Shown: positions 7,172 to 12,189 of the stretch, piece after piece
Layout: every line of letters starts with the position of its first letter
Numbering within the stretch: the first letter of the stretch is position 1
Assembly (NCBI GenBank): GCA_023266955.1
Contig: JAHFOH010000006.1
Coordinates: 9,660-21,848, forward strand
DNA from: Nitrososphaerota archaeon
GTDB lineage: Archaea > Thermoproteota > Nitrososphaeria > Nitrososphaerales > JAHFOH01
Length of the DNA stretch: 12,189 bases
Direction of reading: 5' to 3'
Made by a program: the position numbers and the translations under genes
The notes under the pieces: model-generated
What the model was told of the DNA's origin: nothing
Database searches by the model: none
The model's input: only the letters and a program-made list of their open reading frames with translations

Positions 7172-7188
7172 GGGTTTATTTTATTTCG
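7172..7188 (+). terminator. T-rich tract after the DNA ligase gene
   Basis: Directly after the ligase stop comes GGGG followed by TTTATTTTATTT. Archaeal RNA polymerase commonly terminates at such T-rich tracts without a hairpin. It overlaps the last codons of the convergent upp gene, so its composition is partly fixed by coding. Confidence 0.4.
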
Positions 7189-7844
7189 TGTCTCTCAGGA
7201 GAACCAAAGCATCTGTCCCCTGCATCTCCTAGGCCTGGGACGATGTAGCCCTTCCTGTTCAGCTCTGGGTCGATAGCACAGGTATAGATCTCAGCCTCCG
7301 GGAATTCTTTGATGATCCTCTTTATTCCAACCATTACCGCAAGTACACTGATGAAAACAAGCCTCTTAGGTCTACCCCTCTGCAACACCTTCTTCCCAAT
7401 TTCGATGAGCGTATTCCCGGTGGCAAGCATGGGGTCTGCAACCATGACGGTGTCCTGCTGGCTGATGTCCGGTATCTTGACGTAATTGACATCCACCTTA
7501 AACTTAGGCGCCGGTCCACGCCACGCGCTTATTATCCCGGTTCTAGCCATCGGGAACATTTTGTAAAGGCCTTCTACGAAAGGAATAGCCGCCCGGAGAA
7601 CTAGGACGATCAGGACCTTGTCCCTTTCCAATACTCTGTAGCCGGTCGTTTTCGAGAGTGGAGTCTCCATCGAGTACTCCTGGAGTTCTAGTGTTCTCAT
7701 GAATTCATAGGCCATATGGCGGCCTATTCTGTAGATAGCCTTCCTGAACTCGATCTGGTTACTATTCTTGTTCCGCGCTATACTCAATTGCTCAAGGATG
7801 ATAGGATGCTTCACCACGGTAACCTGTTTTGGTAATGGCTTCAA
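7176..7844 (-). CDS. upp: Uracil phosphoribosyltransferase
   Basis: Makes UMP and pyrophosphate from uracil and PRPP in the cytoplasm, the step after uridine phosphorylase in pyrimidine salvage. The 222-residue sequence carries LVLRAAIPFVEG (81-92), the PRPP-binding loop VADPMLATGNT (135-145) and the uracil-recognition segment GYIVPGLGDAGDRCFG (199-214), all intact. Length is normal. The start is TTG at 7844 with purine-rich AGGAAGGAG ending just before it. GTG codons at positions 10 and 11 are alternatives, but a TATA-like box about 31 bases before the TTG supports the longer form. Its stop is only four bases from the stop of the convergent ligase gene, and it is divergent from the DUF47 gene across a 149-base regulatory gap containing a perfect palindrome. 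Confidence 0.96.
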   Translation of the reverse strand: MKPLPKQVTVVKHPIILEQLSIARNKNSNQIEFRKAIYRIGRHMAYEFMRTLELQEYSMETPLSKTTGYRVLERDKVLIVLVLRAAIPFVEGLYKMFPMARTGIISAWRGPAPKFKVDVNYVKIPDISQQDTVMVADPMLATGNTLIEIGKKVLQRGRPKRLVFISVLAVMVGIKRIIKEFPEAEIYTCAIDPELNRKGYIVPGLGDAGDRCFGSPERHEIK

Positions 7845-7870
7845 CTCCTTCCTGAGGCGTGAGTCGACGC

Positions 7871-7879
7871 CGTATAAGC
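7871..7879 (-). promoter_or_regulatory. TATA-like promoter of upp
   Basis: On the minus strand the element reads GCTTATACG, centred about 31 bases before the TTG start of upp. This predicts a transcript beginning within a few bases of the start codon. Confidence 0.5.
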
Positions 7880-7902
7880 TTGAAGTTCTGCGGACCGCTT
7901 AC

Positions 7903-7917
7903 CCCACCGGCGGTGGG
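7903..7917. promoter_or_regulatory. Perfect GC-rich palindrome in the upp/DUF47 intergenic region (possible operator)
   Basis: CCCACCG, one central G, then CGGTGGG form a perfect seven-base inverted repeat. It is strikingly GC-rich within an otherwise mixed region and lies about 30 bases upstream of the upp TATA-like box and about 40 bases upstream of the one for the DUF47 gene. A dimeric regulator site is plausible. It is too far from any gene end to be an obvious terminator. Confidence 0.4.
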
Positions 7918-7956
7918 ATGGTACATCGGTCTTCGATATAGTGGGTTTTTCTAAAG

Positions 7957-7965
7957 TTATTTTAA
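7957..7965 (+). promoter_or_regulatory. TATA-like promoter of the DUF47 gene
   Basis: The element reads TTATTTTAA, centred about 33 bases before the ATG at 7994 and 30 before the adjacent TTG at 7991. This is the spacing expected for a leaderless archaeal transcript. Confidence 0.55.
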
Positions 7966-7993
7966 GGTCCGTGAGCTTTTTGATAGATACTTG

Positions 7994-8647
7994 ATGTTTA
8001 GCGGTGAGGCTGAGATCCAAGCTAAAAGAAGAACGCTCGCAGTTCTTCAGGATGAGTCTCGTAAGGTGCTAGATGCTGCTCGTGACCTCTCATTGGCGTT
8101 CACAGCGCTATTGAAGAATGATCAAAAGGGTTTACAGGCTGCTCAATTGCGGATTGGAAAGGCGGAGGATGATATTGAGTCCCTGCGCAGGACCTTGACC
8201 CGTGAACTAGCTGAGATTGGCACCATGATGATGAATCGGGAAGACGTTCTGAGAACTGCCTACAATATTGAAGATATTGCTGGATATTTGAGTGGAATAG
8301 CGTTCAAATTCTCCCAAGTCAAGAGAAGTGCTCTTCGACGGGGTAAGTTTAGAGATGAGGTCAAGGGACTGGTCGATATGTCCGTTGAAGCCCTGCAGCG
8401 AATGAATGATTTGGTTAGAGCGCTGGCTATGAACCCGAGTGATGCAATCCGTCTAGCTAATGACGTTCAGAAGATTGAGAAGGAAATTGACGATAAGTAT
8501 AGAATGCTGTCTGCAAGGCTTCTAAAGGAGGTCAGAGCAGTGAAGGATCTTATCATCCTTAGGGATATCCTTGAGAGCATCGAGGATATGACTGATAGAT
8601 GTCTCACTGCATCCGACTCTTTAACTATACTATCATTGGGATTATAG
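7994..8647 (+). CDS. DUF47/PhoU-like protein
   Basis: A 217-residue, almost wholly alpha-helical protein of the DUF47 (PhoU-like, YkaA-type) family, often linked with Pit-type phosphate transporters and thought to bind metal ions through clusters of acidic residues. The visible acidic helix motifs are KAEDDIESLRR (56-66), VQKIEKEIDDKYRML (158-172) and RDILESIEDMTDRC (190-203), spaced as in two copies of a three-helix PhoU unit. No membrane segment or signal peptide is seen. TTG at 7991 is followed immediately by ATG at 7994, and I chose the ATG. No transporter gene is adjacent. The next gene, endA, starts six bases after its stop, so the two are probably cotranscribed, which is unexpected for a phosphate-linked protein. 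Role here unknown. Confidence 0.88.
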   Translation: MFSGEAEIQAKRRTLAVLQDESRKVLDAARDLSLAFTALLKNDQKGLQAAQLRIGKAEDDIESLRRTLTRELAEIGTMMMNREDVLRTAYNIEDIAGYLSGIAFKFSQVKRSALRRGKFRDEVKGLVDMSVEALQRMNDLVRALAMNPSDAIRLANDVQKIEKEIDDKYRMLSARLLKEVRAVKDLIILRDILESIEDMTDRCLTASDSLTILSLGL

Positions 8648-8653
8648 GCGACT

Positions 8654-9220
8654 TTGCCGACGGCTAAAGAGAAAACAGCTCGTGGAGAGCTGGTTGAAAA
8701 TCGGATCGTCATTTGGAATATAGAGGATTCGAGGCGACTATTCAAAGAAGGCTTCTACGGAAAACCATTAGGTATTCCTAAGCCGAAGGCAGCAGATTTC
8801 AATGCTCCTCTCATTCTGGACCTCATGGAAGCATGTTACCTGATGAAGAAGGGTCTTCTCCGCGTGAGCGTGTCTGACAGAAATCTAGTATCAGAGAGGA
8901 AAATGGAGGACATTTGTGAAAGGGAATACGTAGACTTCAAAGAGAAGTTCTTGGTTTACAAGGAATTGAGAGAATCCGGCCTCGTAGTTGCGCCTGGCAT
9001 TAAATTTGGATGTGACTTTGCCGTCTATGAGCATGGACCTGGAATTGATCATGCTCCATACATGGTTCAAGTGGTTAAGCCTAATGAAAAATTGACTGCA
9101 ACGGGAATAGTGCTTTCAGGGAGGCTAGCCACCACCGTGAGAAAACAGTTCCTCGTCGCGATTTCGGATGTGCGTAAGTCAAGGGTTGAGTTCATCACCT
9201 TTGACTGGTGGCGAGCCTAG
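8654..9220 (+). CDS. endA: tRNA-intron (splicing) endonuclease
   Basis: Cuts bulge-helix-bulge structures at exon-intron borders of pre-tRNA and pre-rRNA. The 188-residue protein has the N-terminal domain and the C-terminal nuclease domain, with all three catalytic residues in their usual settings: Tyr125 in DFAVYEHGPG, His133 in IDHAPY and Lys164 in TVRKQF. The length fits homotetrameric enzymes, or the catalytic subunit of a two-subunit enzyme; the window cannot tell which. Cys120 in FGCDF replaces the more common Ser or Ala. The start is TTG at 8654, six bases after the DUF47 stop, because no other start lies before the conserved region; its ribosome-binding signal is weak (AGG). Probably cotranscribed with the DUF47 gene. 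Confidence 0.95.
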   Translation: MPTAKEKTARGELVENRIVIWNIEDSRRLFKEGFYGKPLGIPKPKAADFNAPLILDLMEACYLMKKGLLRVSVSDRNLVSERKMEDICEREYVDFKEKFLVYKELRESGLVVAPGIKFGCDFAVYEHGPGIDHAPYMVQVVKPNEKLTATGIVLSGRLATTVRKQFLVAISDVRKSRVEFITFDWWRA

Positions 9221-9345
9221 GACATCCGAGTTTTATCCATTCCATAGACTGATTTGCGAAAAACCAAGTCTCGTATAGATCCTAGCAATCGGTGCCTCCG
9301 TTCTAATCAAACAGGCGCGAAGTGGCTTGCCGTATAACGATGAGA

Positions 9346-9606
9346 CTAGACTACTTGCCCGATAGCGTAGTTTGGCCTAATTTGGGTTATGCGGATCTTT
9401 ACGCTATCCCCCTGCTTAGCATTGGGCACAAAGATAACATAGCCCTGAACCCTCGTAAGGCCGTCTCCACGTCGACTGACCTCCGATATTGTCACGTCTA
9501 TTTCCTCTCCTACTTTAACAGGTTTTTCCATGAAGTATGTTTTTGGGAACCGTCGACCACTGAAACCTTCGGGCTGTTCGGCAGATGGTTGCCCTTCCTC
9601 AGACAT
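9346..9606 (-). CDS. Small TRAM-domain protein
   Basis: An 86-residue protein made of a Pro/Glu/Ser-rich N-terminal tail (about 1-25) and a single TRAM domain (about 27-84). The TRAM signature is seen as KPVKVGEEIDVTISEVSRR, then GDGLTRVQGYVIFVP and GDSVKIRITQIRPNYAIGQV. TRAM is an OB-like RNA-binding beta barrel; small single-domain archaeal versions have been described as RNA-binding or RNA-chaperone-like proteins. Translation starts at ATG 9606, and no upstream alternative is needed. It converges with endA and is divergent from trmI, so it sits inside an RNA-maturation neighbourhood. A binding target cannot be read from the sequence. Confidence 0.93.
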   Translation of the reverse strand: MSEEGQPSAEQPEGFSGRRFPKTYFMEKPVKVGEEIDVTISEVSRRGDGLTRVQGYVIFVPNAKQGDSVKIRITQIRPNYAIGQVV

Positions 9607-9632
9607 TCGTTAGGTCTTATCCTCGAACCACC

Positions 9633-9655
9633 ATTAAGGGCACTTGATATTTAAG
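9633..9655. promoter_or_regulatory. Divergent promoter region of the TRAM gene and trmI
   Basis: A minus-strand CTTAAT-like box centred near 9635 is about 29 bases from the TRAM ATG (9606). A plus-strand ATATTTAA box near 9647-9654 is about 29 bases from the trmI GTG (9679). Both spacings fit leaderless starts. The second box is AT-symmetric enough that it could also act toward the TRAM gene. Confidence 0.45.
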
Positions 9656-9678
9656 GGTACCGAGTTCTCTCGTAAAAT

Positions 9679-10482
9679 GTGAGTCCCACATCGGCGACTG
9701 TGGCAACTGGCGACTTGGCCTTACTATATTTGTCTCCGAGGAAGACGTGGCTTGTGAGAATTCAAGAAAAAGGCTCGCTGCATACGCATGTAGGCTATCT
9801 GCAATTCGATTCTGTAATCGGCAAGAGATACGGTTCTCAGTTGACAACGAGCTTGGGCAGAGCTTTGTGGATTCTTCGACCTACGATTGAGGATTTCGTG
9901 ATGAAGGGTGAACGGAGAACTCAAGTTATCTATCCGAAGGATATGGGGCTGATAGTGGTAAAGATGGGTGTCTCCTCTGGCTTCGTGGTTCTTGAAATCG
10001 GAACGGGTAGTGGAGCTATGACAACTGTCCTAGCAAACTTGGTGCGTCCCGACGGACGCATCTATTCCTATGAGATGAGAGAGGAATTCATCGAAATCGC
10101 GAAGAAGAATCTAGGTCGTGCAGGGCTGCTCGATTTTGTAACGGTAAACCTGAAGGATGCACGAGAGGGAGTGGATGTGGAGGATGCTGATGCTGCGGTG
10201 ATAGATGTTGGTGACCCTTGGAATGTGCTGAATCCGGTTTGGCGCGCATTGAAGGGTGGAGCAGTGATTTCTGCAATAACTCCGACTGCTAACCAGGCTG
10301 AGAAACTGGTAATTGAATTGGAGAAGACTGGATTTGTGAACATTGAGACTGTGGAGATACTCCTGCGTGGTCTTGAGGCTAGGATGGGGATGACGCGTCC
10401 CTCATCAAGAATGATAGGGCATACTGCATACCTTACATTCGCTCGCAAAGTATTCTTCGAACAGATCCTTGCCAATGATTAA
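9679..10482 (+). CDS. trmI: tRNA (adenine-N1) methyltransferase TrmI
   Basis: SAM-dependent methyltransferase that makes m1A at positions 57/58 of archaeal tRNA, usually as a homotetramer. The 267-residue protein has the small N-terminal beta domain (about 1-75), the linker motif QVIYPKDMG (82-90), SAM motif I LEIGTGSGAMT (105-115), the acidic motif around E132 (SYEMREEF), motif IV DVGDPW (176-181) and the conserved RPSSRMIGHTAYLTFAR close (240-256). Length is normal. The start is GTG at 9679, about 29 bases after the TATA-like box, so the mRNA is probably leaderless; a second in-frame GTG seven codons on is an alternative. An ATG two bases upstream (9677) is out of frame and followed at once by TGA. 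The next gene has its own TATA-like box overlapping this stop codon. Confidence 0.95.
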   Translation: MSPTSATVATGDLALLYLSPRKTWLVRIQEKGSLHTHVGYLQFDSVIGKRYGSQLTTSLGRALWILRPTIEDFVMKGERRTQVIYPKDMGLIVVKMGVSSGFVVLEIGTGSGAMTTVLANLVRPDGRIYSYEMREEFIEIAKKNLGRAGLLDFVTVNLKDAREGVDVEDADAAVIDVGDPWNVLNPVWRALKGGAVISAITPTANQAEKLVIELEKTGFVNIETVEILLRGLEARMGMTRPSSRMIGHTAYLTFARKVFFEQILAND

Positions 10483-10486
10483 AATA
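10479..10486 (+). promoter_or_regulatory. TATA-like promoter overlapping the trmI stop
   Basis: TTAAAATA includes the TAA stop of trmI and is centred about 30 bases before the TTG at 10513. It could start a separate leaderless mRNA for the membrane protein gene even though the genes are only 30 bases apart. Confidence 0.45.
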
Positions 10487-10512
10487 CCGTAGGATTTCTA
10501 GCGAAGTGTCCT

Positions 10513-11142
10513 TTGAATCGCATTGACTTCGCTGAAGACGCAGGGTTCTTTCTTTATCTCTCGCCTTTCATTGTCAGCGGGGTTTATGGCTTGTTCTTAT
10601 GGGTGAAAGAGGGACTTGCGTCCTCTCCCTCGCTTACATTGTTTCTCACGGTTACCAAAGATCCGCTCACCTTCCTGATTGGAGTGATCGGCGTATGTGG
10701 GGCCATCATTATCGATCTAGGTTTAGCGTCGCCAGAGAATCGAAGAACTAGTCTTCTAGTGAATTCTCGAAGACTTCAGTTTGTGGCCGTGATTTCACTG
10801 CTGCTCTCGGCTGTCTTCGCTTGGGTTGCGAGTGGTTATAGTACCAGCTTTTTCAGAGTCTTTGCGGTCTTCCTCAGTGGAAGGTACTCTATCGTTTTTC
10901 CGCTTTTTCTATTCACCGTCTCCCTATTCATCACGTTTCCGCGAAATGTGATTTCGGCTAGCGGAAAAACAGCGATAGAAGGCGTGGGATTGGCTCTCCT
11001 GATTATTTCTCCGCTTAGCCTATTCGCTCTCTCGCGTTTGAAATATCCATTAGCAAGCGCATTGGCCGTTTCTTTCATCGCCTTTGCTGTAGGTTTGGCT
11101 GTCATGCTGTATGCATTGTTGAAACGCCCTATTAGCAGGTGA
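10513..11142 (+). CDS. Six-helix integral membrane protein of unknown function
   Basis: Encodes 209 residues that I cannot place in a family. Six hydrophobic segments are visible at about 11-31, 52-72, 88-107, 125-142, 157-174 and 180-203. Loops are short, and Arg/Lys-rich stretches (ENRRTSLLVNSRR at 75-87, KRPISR at the C-terminus) suggest the N-terminus and C-terminus lie on the cytoplasmic side. No signal peptide, cysteine pair or catalytic motif stands out. The start is TTG at 10513; no ATG is near, and the open frame, hydrophobic periodicity and TATA-like box 30 bases upstream support it as real. The stop overlaps a perfect 14-base palindrome. It precedes the exchanger-type membrane protein on the same strand, so the two could work in the same membrane process, but the gap of nearly 190 bases and a separate promoter candidate argue against a tight operon. 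Confidence 0.75.
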   Translation: MNRIDFAEDAGFFLYLSPFIVSGVYGLFLWVKEGLASSPSLTLFLTVTKDPLTFLIGVIGVCGAIIIDLGLASPENRRTSLLVNSRRLQFVAVISLLLSAVFAWVASGYSTSFFRVFAVFLSGRYSIVFPLFLFTVSLFITFPRNVISASGKTAIEGVGLALLIISPLSLFALSRLKYPLASALAVSFIAFAVGLAVMLYALLKRPISR

Positions 11143-11154
11143 GTTTGCAAACTC
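11141..11154. terminator. Perfect 14-base palindrome at the end of the membrane protein gene
   Basis: GAGTTTGCAAACTC equals its own reverse complement and overlaps the last two bases of the stop codon. In RNA it would fold with a five-base stem and TGCA loop, followed by T-rich sequence (GTTGTTTCTTTG), so a terminator or 3'-end structure is likely. A protein-binding site is the alternative. Confidence 0.4.
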
Positions 11155-11172
11155 GGCTGCGTTGTTTCTTTG

Positions 11173-11207
11173 CTTCAGATATTGTTCCTAAAAAAAATTT
11201 TCTGAAG
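11173..11207. repeat. Inverted repeat with A/T-rich loop
   Basis: CTTCAGA at 11173-11179 and TCTGAAG at 11201-11207 are perfect complements around a 21-base loop that contains eight A residues then TTTT. It lies between the two membrane-protein genes, after the palindrome and before the promoter of the exchanger gene. The rest of this gap (to 11298) shows no gene or RNA I can support. Confidence 0.35.
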
Positions 11208-11298
11208 TAGGTTCATGTCGTAGGTGGCAACAGCCATAACTCGTCCTCGCACCAAGGGCAAAGCCTTAGTCAAGTTGGATCTCGAAATTTGCTGACGC

Positions 11299-11307
11299 CT
11301 TAAATAC
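11299..11307 (+). promoter_or_regulatory. TATA-like promoter of the exchanger gene
   Basis: CTTAAATAC is centred about 29 bases before the in-frame TTG at 11332 but only about 14 before the GTG at 11317. This favours the TTG as start of a leaderless message. Confidence 0.45.
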
Positions 11308-11331
11308 GAACAATATGTGGAGCAGGAAAAG

Positions 11332-12189
11332 TTGGGCTCTAGAAACTTCACTACTGCATTTTCCGGGAAAGACAAGTTGCAGATAGTTCTCTCCCTGTCC
11401 ACTCTCATACCGTTCGTTGCGGTGATTTTTCTCGGCTTCGGGGGGCACCTGCCACTAGTTGTCGCAAGTACAACAGGTCTGACTATAGTCGCGGCCGCCT
11501 TTCTTCTTGCTTGGGCGACTGAATCGATGCAGTTCCTAGTGTCCCAAACATTTGCCTTAGCTGTGCTGGCGCTAATCCAAGTGCTACCCGAATATTCTTT
11601 CGAGGTGGTCCTCGCTTCACAAGGTGCTCATAATCCTGATATTCTACACCTTGCAACTGCTACAATGACCGGAGCAAATAGATTGTTGATCGGTGCGGGT
11701 TGGCCAGTCATCTTTCTGCTTACGTACCTTGCGTCGAGAAGAGCTGGCTCGAGGATCAACGAGGTGGTCTTAGATAGAAGACAAAGCATTGAAGTCTTCT
11801 TCCTGCTAGTTTCGACGGCCTATTCATTTCTTATCGTTGCTAAGCGCACGCTGGCCGTTTTCGACGCAATTATTCTTGTGTCCCTATTCGTTGCCTACCT
11901 CTACTTGGGATATCGGGTGCCGCCAGAGGTGGATACCAATCCGAATTTACTTCATGGACCAGCGCAAGCAGTTTCATCTCTACGAGGCCCTTCAAAAATA
12001 CTGGTAATTCTAGCCTTCTTAGGTTTCGGGGGCTTCGTCATCTTCTTTGGTGCTGAACCATTCATCGAAAGTCTCATCGCGGTCGCAGCTGTAATTGGGA
12101 TAAGTGCATTCTTTTTTGCGCAATGGATCGCACCCATTTTGACAGAATTCCCCGAGGGGGTCACAGTCTCATATTGGGCCAACACGGTG
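11332..12189 (+). CDS. Sodium/calcium exchanger-family membrane protein (partial, C-terminus beyond right edge)
   Basis: Open to the right edge; 286 residues are visible. It resembles the CaCA cation/proton or sodium/calcium exchanger superfamily. About eight hydrophobic segments are seen. The first alpha-repeat-like region has LPEYSFE (85-91) with two acidic residues and then ATATMTGANRLLIG with Asn116. A second region near the edge has LTEFPEG (270-276), echoing the first in the inverted-repeat manner of these transporters. A hydrophilic loop around 200-220 separates the halves. This family moves calcium or other cations across the cytoplasmic membrane against sodium or protons; ion specificity cannot be read here. 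I favour TTG at 11332 because of the TATA spacing and an AGGA just upstream; GTG at 11317 would add five residues. The motifs differ from textbook family members, so it may belong to a little-studied branch. Confidence 0.75.
   Translation, partial: MGSRNFTTAFSGKDKLQIVLSLSTLIPFVAVIFLGFGGHLPLVVASTTGLTIVAAAFLLAWATESMQFLVSQTFALAVLALIQVLPEYSFEVVLASQGAHNPDILHLATATMTGANRLLIGAGWPVIFLLTYLASRRAGSRINEVVLDRRQSIEVFFLLVSTAYSFLIVAKRTLAVFDAIILVSLFVAYLYLGYRVPPEVDTNPNLLHGPAQAVSSLRGPSKILVILAFLGFGGFVIFFGAEPFIESLIAVAAVIGISAFFFAQWIAPILTEFPEGVTVSYWANTV

Noticed and set aside
9221..9345. Search for a C/D box RNA or tRNA between endA and the TRAM gene
   Set aside because: CTGA and ATGAG-like strings occur, but not in the C-D'-C'-D order or spacing, and no terminal stem is seen.
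9322..9654. Plus-strand open frame of 110 codons
   Set aside because: It is the antisense shadow of the TRAM-domain gene, which has a clear conserved domain.
11175..11408. Minus-strand open frame of 77 codons
   Set aside because: It runs over an intergenic hairpin and the start of the exchanger gene and has no recognisable protein pattern.

Overview
The window is a dense chromosomal stretch from an archaeon, with about 15 protein genes, short intergenic gaps and no mobile element, CRISPR array, tRNA or rRNA that I can see. The archaeal assignment rests on RNA polymerase subunit Rpo6/RpoK, ribosomal protein S25e, an ATP-dependent DNA ligase of the archaeal/eukaryotic type, tRNA-intron endonuclease EndA, archaeal TrmI and a stand-alone TRAM protein. 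TATA-like boxes at a fixed distance from start codons agree with this. S25e is typical of TACK-type archaea (Thaumarchaeota, Crenarchaeota and relatives) and lacking in Euryarchaeota, so a TACK lineage is the best guess. The genus cannot be told from the window.

Layout. Positions 1-3863 hold a minus-strand run, read right to left: a PLP-dependent DapDC/ODC-like decarboxylase, thymidine kinase, a COG2403 (cyclic 2,3-diphosphoglycerate synthetase-like) P-loop NTPase, and uridine phosphorylase cut by the left edge. A gene-free stretch of 301 bases follows. Positions 4165-7171 hold information-processing genes: rpoK (minus) divergent from a TM1367/DUF369 cyclophilin-like gene, then rps25e (minus) divergent from the DNA ligase. 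Uracil phosphoribosyltransferase (minus) is divergent from a DUF47/PhoU-like gene followed closely by endA. A small TRAM protein (minus) is divergent from trmI. The right end has a six-helix membrane protein of unknown function and a sodium/calcium-exchanger-type membrane protein cut by the right edge.

How the genes fit together. Three pyrimidine salvage enzymes are present: uridine phosphorylase (uridine to uracil), uracil phosphoribosyltransferase (uracil to UMP) and thymidine kinase (thymidine to TMP). endA, trmI and perhaps the TRAM protein form a tRNA/RNA maturation group. rpoK, rps25e and ligase are housekeeping genes.

The most unusual feature is the start-site organisation. My start calls give only 3 ATG starts in 15 genes, against about 9 TTG and 3 GTG. 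Many genes have a TATA-like box centred 29-33 bases before the start codon, as expected for leaderless mRNAs. The leadered genes carry Shine-Dalgarno-like motifs. I did not find a clear new defence or mobile system. The best candidates for new biology are the aberrant DapDC-like enzyme, the link between COG2403 and nucleoside phosphorolysis, a perfect palindrome between upp and the DUF47 gene, and the uncharacterised membrane-protein pair at the right end.
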